NCBI GenBank assembly: GCA_021613375.1
Contig: CM038722.1
Location: 27,032,441 to 27,096,440, forward strand
Reading direction: 5' to 3'
DNA length: 64,000 bases
DNA from: Megaleporinus macrocephalus
Taxonomy: Eukaryota; Chordata; Actinopteri; Characiformes; Anostomidae
How positions within the stretch are numbered: position 1 is the first letter of the stretch; each line of letters starts with the position of its first letter. The position numbers and the translations under genes were made by a program. The notes beneath the pieces are model-generated. The model saw nothing but the letters and a program-made list of their open reading frames with translations. It searched no databases and was not told the origin of the DNA. Of the stretch, positions 1 to 12,112 are shown piece by piece.

Positions 1-2886
1 AGCTAGTACTAGAGTAAACATATACACACACAGCAGTTACTGAGCTAGTACTAGAGTAAACATACACACACAGCAGCTACTGAGGTAGTACTAGAGTAAA
101 CATACATACACACAGCAGTTACTGAGGTAGTACTAGACTAAACATACATACATACAGCAGTTACTGAGGTAGTACTAGAGTAAACATACATACACAAAGC
201 AGTTACTGAGCTAGTACTAGACTAAACATACATACACACAGCAGTTACTGAGGTAGTACTAGACTAAACATACATTCACACAGCAGTAACTGAGCTAGTA
301 CTAGAGTAAACATACACACACAGCAGTTACTGAGGTAGTACTAGAGTAAACTTACACACAACAGTTACTGAGGTAGTACTAGAGTAAACATACATACAGC
401 AGTTACTGAGGTAGTACTAGAACAAACATACATACACACAGCAGTTACTGAGCTAGTACTAGAATAAACATACATACACACACAGCAGTTACTGAGCTAG
501 TACTAGAGTAAACATATACACACACAGCAGTTACTGAGCTAGTACTAGAGTAAACATACACACACAGCAGCTACTGAGCTAGTACTAGAGTAAACATACA
601 TACACACAGCAGTTACTGAGGCAGTACTAGAGTAAACATACATACACACAGCAGATACTGAGCTAGTACTAGAGTAAACATACATACACACAGCAGTTAC
701 TGAGCTAATACTAGACTAAACATACATACACACAGCAGTTACTGAGCTAGTACTAGACTAAACATACATACACACAGCAGTTACTGAGCTAGTACTAGAG
801 TAAACATACATACACACAGCAGTTACTGAGCTAGTACTAGAGTAAACGTACATACACACAGCAGTTACTGAGCTAGTACTAGTGTAAACGTACATACACA
901 CAGCAGTTACTGAGCTAGTACTAGAGTAAACATACATACACACATCAGTTACTGAGGTAGTACTAGACTAAACATACATAAACACAGCAGTTACTGAGCT
1001 AGTACTAGAGTAAACATACATACACACAGCAGTTACTGAGGTAGTACTAGAGTAAACATACATACACAAAGCAGTTACTGAGCTAGTACTAGAGTAAACA
1101 TACATACACACAGCAGTTACTGAGGTAGTATTAGAGTAAGCTTTCACACACACAGCAGTTACTGAGGTAGTATTAGAGTAAACATACATACACACAGCAG
1201 TTACTGAGGTAGTACTAGACTAAACATACATACATACAGCAGTTACTGAGGTAGTACTAGAGTAACCATACATACACAAAGCAGTTACTGAGGTAGTACT
1301 AGAACAAACATACATACAGCAGTTACTGAGGTAGTACTAGAACAAACATACATACACACAGCAGTTACTGAGCTAGTACTAGAATAAACATACATACACA
1401 CACAGCAGTTACTGAGCTAGTACTAGAGTAAACATATACACACACAGCAGTTACTGAGCTAGTACTAGAGTAAACATACACACACAGCAGCTACTGAGCT
1501 AGTACTAGAGTAAACATACATACACACAGCAGTTACTGAGGCAGTACTAGAGTAAACATACATACACACAGCAGATACTGAGCTAGTACTAGAGTAAACA
1601 TACATACACACAGCAGTTACTGAGCTAATACTAGACTAAACATACATACACACAGCAGTTACTGAGCTAGTACTAGACTAAACATACATACACACAGCAG
1701 TTACTGAGCTAGTACTAGAGTAAACATACATACACACAGCAGTTACTGAGCTAGTACTAGAGTAAACGTACATACACACAGCAGTTACTGAGCTAGTACT
1801 AGTGTAAACGTACACACACACAGCAGTTACTGAGCTAGTACTAGAGTAAACATACATACACACATCAGTTACTGAGGTAGTACTAGAGTAAACATACACA
1901 CACACAGCAGTTACTGAGCTAGTACTAGAGTAAACGTACATACACACAGCAGTTACTGAGCTAGTACTAGTGTAAACGTACATACACACAGCAGTTACTG
2001 AGCTAGTACTAGAGTAAACATACATACACACATCAGTTACTGAGGTAGTACTAGACTAAACATACATAAACACAGCAGTTACTGAGCTAGTACTAGAGTA
2101 AACATACATACACACAGCAGTTACTGAGGTAGTACTAGAGTAAACATACATACACAAAGCAGTTACTGAGCTAGTACTAGAGTAAACATACATACACACA
2201 GCAGTTACTGAGGTAGTATTAGAGTAAACTTTCACACACACAGCAGTTACTGAGGTAGTATTAGAGTAAACATACATACACACAGCAGTTACTGAGGTAG
2301 TACTAGACTAAACATACATACATACAGCAGTTACTGAGGTAGTACTAGAGTAACCATACATACACAAAGCAGTTACTGAGCTAGTACTAGACTAAACATA
2401 CATACACACAGCAGTTACTGAGGTAGTACTAGACTAAACATACATTCACACAGCAGTAACTGAGCTAGTACTAGAGTAAACATACACACACAGCAGTTAC
2501 TGAGGTAGTACTAGAGTAAACTTACACACAACAGTTACTGAGGTAGTACTAGAGTAAACATACATACACACAGCAGTTACTGAGCTAGTACTAGAATAAA
2601 CATACATACACACAGCAGTTACTGAGCTAGTACTAGAGTAAACATATACACACACAGCAGTTACTGAGCTAGTACTAGAGTAAACATACACACACAGCAG
2701 TTACTGAGCTAGTACTAGAGTAAACATACATACACACAGCAGTTACTGAGCTAGTACTAGAGTAAACATACATACACACAGCAGTTACTGAGGTAGTACT
2801 AGAGTAAACATACATACACACAGCAGTTACTGAGCTAGTACAAGAGTAAACATACATACACACAGCAGTTACTGAGGTAGTACTTG
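1..2886. repeat. 42-bp minisatellite array, open at left edge
   Basis: About 70 tandem copies of a unit of roughly 42 bp; some copies are 38-40 bp through loss of a CATA or CACA step. Most units contain the 10-bp perfect palindrome CTAGTACTAG (or a GTAGTACTAG variant), then a TAAACATACATACACACAGC segment. The period is a multiple of three and lacks stops in one - strand frame, so it gives spurious repetitive reading frames. Variant markers recur at fixed offsets: AACAAACATA at 421 and 1341, and GCAGTACTAG at 621 and 1541, both 920 bp apart. The array therefore grew partly by duplicating large blocks. It decays into unique sequence near 2886. Confidence 0.97.
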
Positions 2887-2960
2887 GTAGAGGCAGAAGT
2901 AAACAGTGCAAACACAGTGTCAGCAGCAATGTTCCAGACAGTGCAAGTAGAGCATCAAAA

Positions 2961-3001
2961 TGTGTGTGTGTCTGTCTGTGTGTGTGTGTGTGTGTGTGTG
3001 T
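2961..3001. repeat. (TG)n microsatellite
   Basis: A run of TG dinucleotides with two TCTG interruptions, just past the minisatellite. Confidence 0.95.
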
Positions 3002-3400
3002 AAGTAATTCAAATCAGTCCCTGTGAGTTAAAAAACCTGATAGCTTGAGGAACAAAGATATATCCACTTGCATAAGTAAAAGGAAAGTCACCAAAAAAAA
3101 ATTAATACATAAATAAAATTAAGTTACCAAAACTGGATTTCAAATTATTGCTAAAACGTTGAAATTTGAGCATTTCTAGACATGCTAGACCACAAAATGA
3201 GGAACAATTGCTATAGAATGGACATCAGAGATGTAGCGTATGGACTAAAGCTAGATTTGAGAGCCTTGGAAATGAAAGAAGGCCTAATGATTCCTGTGTA
3301 AAAAAACTGTGATCATCTTGCTTATTGCATTTAAGATCTTAATAAGAAAACAATATTAAAACAAACCACAAAGTACATAAATCAAAACTGGTAAACACAG
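3002..3400. other. AT-rich stretch with no recognised feature
   Basis: No convincing coding frame, RNA gene or known repeat is visible here. It separates the left minisatellite from the first LINE. Confidence 0.5.
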
Positions 3401-5288
3401 GGAGACATCAAACAAAGCAACCTGTTGTAGGCACCCACAGGCCCTGCTTCTTATCTCTGGAGGCTTTAATCATGTTTCTCCATCCTCCACTCTGTCCACC
3501 TTCTCCCAGAATGTAACTTGCCACATCAGAGACAATAAAATATTGGACCTATTTTATGCCAACACAAAGGAGGCATCACAATCTGGTTCATCCTCTGCCT
3601 GCGTACAAACCCCTTAAAACACAGAGAGCCAGCTGTCACCTGCATGGTGAAGAAATGGTCTAAGAAGACTGAAGAGGCTCTGAAAGAACAACAGTGTGGG
3701 AAGAACTGAGTGATCCTAATGGGGAGGACATTGACAGTCTCACTCATTGCATTACAGACTATGTTAACTTCTGTGTGGAGAACACTGTCCCACCAAGACA
3801 GTTTGGTGTTCCTCTAACAATAAGCCATGGATAAATCCTGATATAAAGGCTCTCCTAAAAGAGAACAAGAGGGCCTTCAGATCAGGTGACAAGAATGAGC
3901 TGAAAACTGTGCAGAGGGAATTAAGACGGTTGATCAGGGAGGGGAAAAACAGCTACAGAAAGAAACTGGAAGAACAGTTACAGCAGAACAATGTCAGTGG
4001 AGTTTGGAAAGGCCTTAAAACCAAAAAGCCTGACCCCCAGGTGGGTGGGGGGCAGAAGTGGGTGAATGAATGAATGTAAATGTATTTTTCTATATATTTG
4101 ATCATTCACCTGCCCCTCTCCCTACACAGACACCCCTGCTGACACTCACACTCACCCCCATCTCAACAACTTTTAGCTCACAGCCCTCGCCCACTGGCTC
4201 ATCTGCTGGCAGCTCTAACTACCCATTCACACATTCCAGCACGCAGCCCCCCTGCTCAAATCTGTCCTTAACAATGGCCCAAGTGAGAAATGAGCTTCAG
4301 GTCCAGATGGTATGAGTGCCAGGCTCCTCAAGTCCTGCGCAGATCAGCTATGCAGGGTAGTAGAACACATGTTAAACATGAACCTGAAGTTGGGAAGAGT
4401 AACGCAGCTGTTGAAAACACATTGTGTGGTACCTGTGCCGAAAATGCAGCACCCAAAGGACCTCAAGAGCTACAGGCCGGTGGCACTGACTTCTCATCTG
4501 ATGAAGTCACTGGAGAGGATCTTCTACACAGAGCTCTTTCTCCCCTGGAGACGCCCAGGAGCACTGTGAGAGTTTGATTTTTTCCAGTGCTTTTAACACC
4601 GTACAGCCAGGGCTCCGAAGGACAAGCTGGAACATAGTGGAGTGGACAGTCACCTGTCAAACTGGATTCTGGACTACCTCCTTAACTGACCACAGTAATG
4701 CGAGCGCACGGGTATGTGATTCTGATAAGGTGGTTTAGCAGCACAGGGGCACCTCAGGGAACGGTCCTGGCACCATTCCTCTTCACCCTGTTCATTGCTG
4801 ACTTCACGTACAGCTCACTGAACCGTCACCTCCAGAAGTTCTCTGATGACTCAGCAATCGTCAGTCTCATAACTAATGAGAAGGATAGCGAGTACTGATT
4901 CAGGACTTTGTGTACTGGTGTCTGCAGAACCACCTCCAGATAAAAGCAGGGATTACCAAAGAACTGGTGTTGGATTTCCACAGCACTGGTCTCAGCTGAC
5001 TGCATATACACAGAGGGCCACATACACATACAAAATAATAATAAAAATGTTTTTTTCAGTGTAACATAATGAGCAATATTTGTCCATTACCCCATAGGCA
5101 ATTAAGATGCAATATTTAATTATCTGTAAAAAAATATCTGTTTTTGACTTTTTATTTTCTATTTATTATTTATATTGTATAGACTGTACTGTTTATTTAT
5201 CCATTGTTTGTACTGAGTGCCTTGTTATCCCTTTGCTGCTGTAACACTGAATTTCCCCACTGTGGGACCAATAAAGGATTATCTTAAA
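3400..5288 (+). mobile_element. Degenerate LINE (CR1/L2/Rex1-like), 5'-truncated, + strand
   Basis: Broken frames read as the C-terminal endonuclease region and reverse transcriptase of a fish non-LTR retrotransposon. Around 3580-3615 a DHNLVH-like endonuclease end precedes a YKPL segment. Near 3735-3770 the frame reads DSLTHCITDYVNFCVENTVP. From 4430-4570 comes an RT segment with LKSYRPVALTS, then STGAPQGTVLAPFLFTLF at 4738-4792 and FSDDSA (the [YF]xDD catalytic box) near 4840. Many frameshifts and stops make it a dead copy. The 3' end carries the usual tail, with AATAAAGGATTATCTTAA at 5271-5288. The exact clade is inferred from motif style only. Confidence 0.85.
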
Positions 5289-6605
5289 GGACGTAGGAAT
5301 CACTGACAGCTTTAGGGATTGGTTAAAAATGTCAGCGAAAACCCCAGCCAGCTGGTTGGCACATGCTTTAAGTACATGACTGTGGACGCGGTCAGGACCT
5401 GCTCCCTTGCATGGGTTAATTGCCCTGAAGGATCTCATCACCAGGGAAAAGGTTAAAGTGTAGCTTTGCTGACCTACTGGTAGATTTTCAGAAGGGGAAG
5501 TGTTATTTGCCTCAAAACGGGCATAATGTACATTTAGCTCATCTGCAAGTGAGGAGGGCGAGCCCCTATTACAATTCATAGTCCAATTCACATACGTCTG
5601 AGATCAGAGCAAAGGAAGTTAGATTCAACTCTGTCCCTGTAGTTCTGTTTGGCTAGCCTGATGGTCCTCTGAAGGTCATATCTGGCCTTCCTGTAGCTGG
5701 CCTTTAACCTGTTGTAGGCAGAGGGCCGAGCTTTTACTTTGGCACGAACCTCAGCGTTGATCCAGGGTTCAGTTCATTGATAGACTGATCTGAGAACGTT
5801 TTTTCCTGTTTAAGTTGTTGTTTGAAAGCAGGCAGGAGAAGAATGTAGGTGTGATCAGCTTTGCCAAAAGCATGGTGGGGGACGGGTTTTGTAACTATCC
5901 TTGAGTGCTGTGTAACAGTGGTCAAGAGTCTGTTCTCCTCGGATACAAAATTTAATGTGCTTATAGTATTTGGGCAGAACCTTCTCCAGGTTTGCCCTGT
6001 TAAAATCCCCAACCACAATAAAAGCAGCCTCAGGGTGAGTGATCTCATGTCCACTGATGAGCTCAAACAAAACTTCCAATGCATGTATCCTATCTGCTGA
6101 AGAGGGATGTAGACTACAGTGAGAAAGACTGAGCTGAAGTCTCTGGGCAGAAAAATGGGTAGAAAGTTGACTGTTATGAGTTCAATGTCTCAATGTCTGG
6201 AGAGCAGTGACTGGCTAGAACTGCTACATCTGTCCCACATAGAGAGTTCACCATAACACATACCCCGCCGCCTCTGCCCTTACCGGAGTCCAGATTTCTG
6301 TCCTACCGGTAAGAGTTTTGATGTGGCAGCAGGAAAGATAACTTGGATGGCCCAATGCTGCCGTAGGAGAAGTTTATATGTTTTGTATTTATTTTTGTTA
6401 GTTAATGTAACATATGAAACATTTTGGTTCAGTGCTACACCACCATTAAAAATGCCTAGTATGCTGTCATGCGCGCAGCCCTCAGGCCTTCCAATCACAA
6501 TCACATTCACCTCATCTCAACATATAGCAACCCTGTCATCACTACAGGGAAGAGGTGGATGAATGGAGATAACAATGGGGCTGCTATTAACCCACAAACA
6601 GACTG
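5289..6605 (-). mobile_element. Degenerate LINE fragment (endonuclease to early RT), - strand
   Basis: This reads on the - strand, back to back with the preceding LINE tail. The endonuclease part spans about 6079-5800 and includes FIVVGDFNRANL and a DHCYT motif, followed after a frame change by a KADHTYILLLPAFKQ segment. The region before the RT core follows at about 5591-5290, with CKGAGPDRVHSHVLKACANQ. Frameshifts separate the blocks and the RT catalytic region is absent. It belongs to the same broad CR1/L2/Rex1 type as its neighbour but is an independent insertion. Confidence 0.8.
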
Positions 6606-6623
6606 TTCTTAAAGAGGTACAGA

Positions 6624-7879
6624 TACAGGGGTTGGACAATTAAACTGAAACACCTGGTTTTAGACTACAATAGTTTATTAGTATGGTGTAGGGCCTACTT
6701 TTGCGGCCAATACAGCGTCAGTTCGTCTTGGGAATGACATATACAAGTCCTGCACAGTAGTCAGAGGGATTTTAAGCCATTCTTCTTGCAGGATAGTGGC
6801 CAGGTCACTACGTGATGCTGGTGGAAGAAAACGTTTTCTGACTCGCTCCTCCAAAACACCCCAAAGTGGCTGAATAATATTTAGATCTGGTGACTGTGCA
6901 GGCCATGGGAGATGTTCAACTTCACTTTCATGTTCATAAAACCAGTCTTTCACCAGTCTTGCTGTGTGTATTGGTGCATTGTCATCCTGATACATGGCAC
7001 CGCCTTCAGGATACAATGTTTGAACCATTGGTTGCACATGGTCCTCCAGAATGGTTTGGTAGTCCTTGGCAGTGACGCGCCCATCTAGCACAAGTATTGG
7101 GCCAAGGTAATGTCATGATATGGCAGCCCAAACCATCACTGATCCACCCCCATGCTTCACTTTGGGCATGCAACAGTCTGGGTGGGACGCTTCTTTGGGG
7201 CTTCTCCACACCGTAACTCTCCCGGATGTGGGGAAAACAGTAAAGATGGACTCATCAGAGAACAATACATGTTTTATTGTCCACAGCCCAAGATTTGCGC
7301 TCCTTGCACCATTGAAACCGATGTTTGGCATTGGCACGAGTGACCAAAGGTTTGGCTATAGCAGCCCGGCCGTGTACATTGACCCTGTGGAGCTCCTGAC
7401 AGACAGTTCTTGTGGAAACAGGAGAGTTGAGGTGCACATTTAATTCTGCCGTGATTTTATGTTTTTTGGATACAATCCGGGTTAGCACCCCAACATCCCT
7501 TTCAGACAGCTTCCTCTTGCGTCCACAGTTAATCCTGTTGGATGTGGTTGGTCCTTCTTGGTGGTCTGCTGACATTACCCTGGATACCGTGGCTCTTGAT
7601 ACATCACAAAGACTTGCTGTCTTGGTCACAGATGCGCCAGCAAGACGTGCACCAACAATTTGTCCTCTTTTGAACTCTGGTATGTCCCATAATGTTGTGT
7701 TATTGCAACATTTTGAGCAAAACTGTGCTCTTACCTGCTAACTGAACTTCACACTCTTCACTGCTCTTACTGGTGCAATGTGCAATTAATGAAGACTGGC
7801 CACCAGACTGGTCCAATTTAGCCATGAAACCTCCCACACTACAATGACAGGTGTTTCAGTTTCATTGTCCAAAAACAGA
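6624..7879 (-). mobile_element. Tc1-like DNA transposon, nearly full length, transposase broken
   Basis: Terminal inverted repeats are visible: TTGGACAATTAAACTGAAAC at 6632-6651 matches the reverse complement of 7853-7872 with one mismatch, and the element begins at a TA. The transposase reads on the - strand in shifted frames: DNA-binding part 7629-7255, LFSDES (first catalytic Asp) near 7260, VMVWAAIS near 7120, QDDNAPIHTA (second Asp) near 6970, and SPDLNIIQPLW near 6890. The third catalytic position, Glu in the usual xIExLW motif, is Gln here. Frameshifts plus the lost Glu mean it is not autonomous. Confidence 0.93.
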
Positions 7880-7979
7880 CACTGTGACATCTTACAGTTT
7901 ATATGAGGAAAGCTACAGCATGTGTAAAATACAGCAATGATAAATCATAACTATCAGCCAAACTCAGACAAGTGAGGAC

Positions 7980-8328
7980 GGAAAAAAATATGCATCTAAC
8001 CCCCTGGGTCTTCAGTACTGGAGAGTTGTGTCCTCTCACCCATGGTATTCAGCCTTTAATCCAATGACTGTGTCTCTAAGAAAACACCATAGAAAATCCT
8101 GAAGTTTGCCCATCACACCACTGTGCTGGGCCTCATAGCCAATGGTAAGCAGCTTGTCTCCTGGTGCAGCAGCAACCAACTACTGCTCAAAACATAAAAG
8201 ACAGTAGAGATGGGAGTGGACTTCATGGCACAATCCTCCTCCATAACCCCTTCAACTCTGTGGTTTCAACTATGAAGTCACTGAAGTTCCTGGGCACCAC
8301 CATATCTGGGGAACTGAAGTTAAAGAGC
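7980..8328 (+). mobile_element. LINE RT fragment, interrupted by a hAT insertion
   Basis: + strand frames read as the late part of a fish LINE reverse transcriptase: a LKFAHHTTVLGLIANG segment, in which the catalytic FADD pair reads HH, then LVSWCSSNQLLL, then MKSLKFLGTTISGELK. Coding similarity stops exactly where the hAT element begins and resumes at 10227 with NMVSIAK in the matching place. One LINE copy was therefore split. Frames are broken elsewhere. Confidence 0.8.
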
Positions 8329-10226
8329 CAGACATGGGACCAAGTCACTATATTGCAAGTAACAAGTAAGAATCAAGTCCCAAGTCAATACAAGCGAGTC
8401 TTAAGTCAAGTCCCAAGTCAACACAAGGAAGTCTCGAATCAAGTCCCAAGTTTTAAACTTCGAGTCCTAGTCAAGTCAAATGTAACTTCATTTCAGTATT
8501 TAACACAATTGATGCAGTTGATTAGTAGAATATTAAACTGACATTAATATAACATTAACATTTTTAAAGTTTATATTATAACAAAAATAACTTGCAGTGG
8601 AAGGTGATTCATGTGATTAATGTAACACAGCACACAGTAGGTGTTACTACTGCAGATCAAAATAAGAATGACACTTAATGCTTATACCTAGACCTTAGCT
8701 ACCTCAACATTTCTTCTGTGAGTTCAAATGAACCAGCTTCAAAATCACACTATGTTCGATAAAGAGGGCTTTGACTGAAATGCAAAAGACAGAATGCAAG
8801 GCTAGATAGATATGTATGTGCAATGTTGAGTATAAATGCAAGAAAAGTGAAAAGAGCAGTCTCAGTCGATATATAAATGGGGAAAAAAATGAGCAAAAGA
8901 AAAATAATACAATAGAAATAGCCAACGAAGCAAGTCCGTGCTTTGCAACAACATATAAGGAAATAAACACACATAAGTTCTTGTTTCCCACAGTTAACAG
9001 TACCTTGACGCAAGAATGAAAACTATTTTTTACACAACAGCACTCATTTAATAATCAGAACAAGTAATATAAGTCCATTTTAACACTTCAGCCTTTTATT
9101 CGTTGTTATTCTTTTTTTTATTCTTCGTGTTTCGTATGTATGTAATGTTTTTCCTCAATATTCCTCCTTTTCGTTCTGGCTTTTTAATGTCTGAAAGTGT
9201 TCTTCACTAGCCGGGCAGACTTATTTCGTGTGTGTAGTGGTCAATGCATCTCTTCTTTTATCTGCGTGTCGTTCGGTTTGTGTTGGTCTGACGCATGCGC
9301 AGCCGACGTCACTCGCACAGCCCGCTGGGAACTGTAGTTTTCTCCTGGTTCACCATCGTGGACTCTCGAGCTCGAGGCTTCAACCCGTCTTTAAGACAAC
9401 CTGTGCAATGCAGCACTTAGTTCAACACACTGTACTCGAAGCATAATTAACTCAGAATAAAGAGTAGACCAATATTTAACAGCTCTTCAGACTTATAAGT
9501 CTATATTAGTGCTTGTAACTACGACGCTAATGCGAGCTAATGCTCACAGGCATGCTAACACAACAGTTAATAGCTGCGTGACTCTCTTAATCATCATATA
9601 TACTCACTATACTCCGATTGTTTTTTATTCTACACACTTTTATTCAACTCATAAACGCTTTGGGTACCTCACTACACTTGAATCCACCTTATTTCACTTC
9701 TTAAAATCATCCGAACTCCGGAGTTTCTTCTCTTCACACCTAAACAAAAAACCGATGTCAGGGCGAACTAAGCTTGAGGTTCGCTCAAGAATACAGCACC
9801 ATAGGTGATTTTATGCTTAGATGAACGAATATTAGCAAATTTTAACTAATATTAACAGCTTCTTAACGTTTCTCTGCCAGACGACGCGTGCACACACCAA
9901 CGGAGGGAGAGAACGAGAGAGAAAAAAAAGAAGGGAAGAAAAAAAAGAAGGGAAGAAAAAAAACACTGCGCAGGCTCGGTAGGGGTTCACGTAAATATAG
10001 CGTGCTTGTTTTAAACAGGGGTCACATCCAGTTTTTCTTATTTATTATGTTAAAATAGTGAGGCGAGTCTTTTCAAGTCTTAAAGCTCAAGTCCGAGTCC
10101 AAGTCAGTTAATGTAAAGTCAAGTCGCAAGTCTTTAGTGATGTTGTCAAGTCAAGTCACAAGTCATCAGTTTAGTGACTCGAGTTGGACTCGAGTCCAAG
10201 TCATGAGACTCGAGTCCACACGTCTG
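8329..10226. mobile_element. hAT-like non-autonomous DNA element, 1.9 kb
   Basis: The ends read CAGACATGGGAC on the left and, as reverse complement on the right, CAGACGTGTGGAC: an imperfect terminal inverted repeat. The flanks are TAAAGAGC (8321-8328) and GAAAGAGC (10227-10234), an 8-bp target duplication with 7/8 identity, the size expected for hAT. Both subterminal zones (about 8340-8480 and 10065-10215) are dense in degenerate AAGTC/GACTC pentamers in the same orientation. No transposase is readable. The middle holds a purine-rich GAGA/GAAGGGAA stretch near 9905-9965 and short unrecognised frames. Confidence 0.78.
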
Positions 10227-10262
10227 GAAAGAGCAACATGGTCTCCATAGCCAAGACATCAC
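10227..10262 (+). mobile_element. LINE continuation after hAT insertion
   Basis: The frame AAC ATG GTC TCC ATA GCC AAG reads NMVSIAK, the conserved LINE segment expected after the ISGELK region at 8328. It shows the hAT element landed inside this LINE. A different dispersed repeat takes over after about 10262. Confidence 0.6.
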
Positions 10263-10515
10263 CACAAAGATATAAGAATATCTCTAAAATGGCAACTTTA
10301 CAGGAGTGGCCAAAACCTTCTTCACTTTTAATGTAAATCAATGGATTTTTTGGGAGCATTTCTGTTGGTCTATTCATTACGAAACTTTCAGACAATGTAA
10401 ACGGCAGCTGTCGAGTTCAAATGACAAAAATAAAAATGAACAAAAATACTACATTTTTCATTGGACAGAGATAATATTCTTAAAGAGACACATACAGCTG
10501 AAGAAATTCTATAAT
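10255..10515 (-). repeat. Dispersed repeat family A, copy 1 (minus orientation)
   Basis: On the - strand this carries the family landmarks in degenerate form: a small dispersed repeat containing CCAATAGAAATGCTCCAAAA, TCCATTGACTTACATT, and AAAGTTGCTATTTTGGAGAT followed by a GGACAG motif. Related copies lie near 30780-30965, 37140-37260, 46530-46630, 58240-58370 and 59360-59535. It carries no coding sequence. SINE or MITE status is unresolved. Confidence 0.6.
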
Positions 10516-10790
10516 TAGATGAGCTCTGCCAACATTTCAGGACATCTTCAACAGGGGGGTGGTGAAGCATGAATGCAAAATTACAGCTGACCCCTTTCAT
10601 CCTCTTCCAGACACTTCCCTCTGGTAGAAGACTTCGGACCATAAAAACAGCTTTGTCCTAAGAGCTGTGGTTCATTAACCACAGTGGACACCTCACACTT
10701 TAAACTTAAACTGAACCAACAACCATACTCGTTATGTTAATGTTTTGGTATGAACTGTACAGATAATAAACTTTACAAATGTTCATCATT
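10516..10790 (+). mobile_element. LINE 3' end fragment
   Basis: Broken + strand frames match the C-terminal end of fish LINE ORF2: a HPLPDTSLW-like and LRTIKTAL region near 10605-10650, followed by ELWFINH. It is probably the distal part of the same copy seen at 7980-8328, further separated by the family A repeat. Confidence 0.65.
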
Positions 10791-10834
10791 CTGTAATATT
10801 ATTTAATTATGTAATAACTTTGGCAGGTTTATCT

Positions 10835-11045
10835 ACAAACTGTACTTCTTTATAGACCTTGCTTTGGACATGGGGGCATCATCATGCAGAAACAAGGAAG
10901 TTGTAAACATAGAATTAACTATGTCACTCCATGCTGTTGCATACGATTTAAGATTTCCTTTTACTGGAATCCAGAACATTCTTCCTGCACCAATCTTTAA
11001 GTCCGGAACTCTGCATTCAAGCAGGTAGCTCACCTGGCATCCTCC
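10835..11045 (-). pseudogene. Short Tc1-like transposase relic
   Basis: On the - strand a short open stretch contains PVKGNLKSYATAWSDI and then FLHDDAPMSKARSIKKY. It resembles the Tc1 region around the second catalytic Asp (xHDNAPxHKARSIxKW). Both ends and the other catalytic positions are missing and no inverted repeats are visible, so this is an isolated fragment. Confidence 0.55.
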
Positions 11046-11228
11046 AAACAACAGGTTTCACTGTCTGAATATGGAGCATGATTTTTGGCAACCCTATAAC
11101 TCAAACTAACAAAACTTCTATAGCTGGGTTTAGGTTCTCTTTCAACACTCGCTCAGTATCTCACTATGGGAAATGCCCTCTGATGTGTCAGACCACAGAA
11201 GAACCAATGACACCCACGCCTGTCGAAA

Positions 11229-11308
11229 GACAGACCAGTCACAGTCGGGATAGGGGAGCGCCTCCTCCTACAATACCCATCCCCTCGCTCCCCCAGCCTC
11301 ATTCTCAC
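11229..11308 (+). repeat. DIRS left inverted terminal repeat
   Basis: The stretch 11249-11305 is the near-perfect inverse complement of 15682-15736, sharing a core of TAGGGGAGCGCCTCCTCC followed by TACAATACCCATCCCCTC. The pairing extends outward with CAGACCA here against TGGTCTG at 15748-15754. Confidence 0.9.
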
Positions 11309-11349
11309 TCTTATTCCTGTGAAGATCACATACCTCCCTCAGCACAGCT

Positions 11350-11500
11350 AACATGTCAAGCCGAGCTAGCCTAATCTGAGGTAACATGTCAAGGCGAGCT
11401 AGCCCTATATAAAGCTAATGCGTCAAGGCGAGCTAAGACTAACAGATAAACCCTCATGAGTCGACCCAAAGTTTCCTATAACTAACTCCCGCTTCAAGGC
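11350..11500 (+). repeat. Degenerate direct repeats in DIRS leader
   Basis: A CATGTCAAGGCGAGCTAGCC-type motif is repeated three to four times with decay (near 11352, 11385, 11420, 11492) between the left terminal repeat and the gag-like frame. It may be a regulatory or packaging region of the element; that role is not testable here. Confidence 0.6.
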
Positions 11501-11755
11501 GACTTAGTCCAAGCCCAATATGACATCTCCAGCAAAAAGAGAGGACCCTAGCTAAGAAGGCCCTTCATCCCGCCCTCGCCCGGCCGCTTGTGGGTTTAAT
11601 ATAGTTGCTAAGGACACTACACCCCATGTGCATCGCATGCATGGACGTGAAACATGCTCAAGCCGCGCTGGCGGACCCAGATAACTGTGCTTATTGGATG
11701 GCTATGCCGGCCAAAGCCTTGGAAAGATGACTTCGCAACATGACCTTGTTTAAAG

Positions 11756-12112
11756 ATGACCCTGGCCTCGGTGACCCTAAACCCACCAGCCAAAATTATG
11801 GAGACGGAATCCTGCCTACCTACACTATTTGATGAGCCATTCACAGGGGGCATGGTGGAGGAAGATGAGGATGAAGAGACACTCACGTGCCTTCAGGATG
11901 ACCCCGAGGATGAGAATGCTATCCTTCCCTCTTCTAAGTCATTCAGGCCAGCTAGCTCCCAGTTCGCCAAGCTGAACCCCCTCCCTGACTTGGACCTGCT
12001 AGAAGTCTATAAAAGTGCAGCAGCTAAGCTTAACACCCAGTGGCCCGCACCCCTGGGCCACCTGGGCACTGAGTTGGACCTGTACGATGGAAAAAGACTA
12101 CCTCTTTGCTAG
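11756..12112 (+). CDS. DIRS gag-like protein fragment
   Basis: A 118-codon frame with an acidic stretch (EEDEDEE near residues 40-46) and a conserved-looking C-terminal part: LDLLEVYKSAAAKLNTQWP, then DLYDGKRLP. Its place right after the left terminal repeat, and this block, match the gag-like ORF of fish DIRS elements as I know them. Downstream, after a stop, broken frames keep gag-like segments (about 12120-12330), so the original protein was longer. The start codon is simply the first Met in the open stretch. Confidence 0.6.
   Translation: MTLASVTLNPPAKIMETESCLPTLFDEPFTGGMVEEDEDEETLTCLQDDPEDENAILPSSKSFRPASSQFAKLNPLPDLDLLEVYKSAAAKLNTQWPAPLGHLGTELDLYDGKRLPLC

Noticed and set aside
758..2929. 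Repetitive - strand reading frames with 14-residue repeats
   Set aside because: They arise because the 42-bp minisatellite unit is divisible by three and lacks stops in one frame. There is no unique sequence, splice or promoter support.
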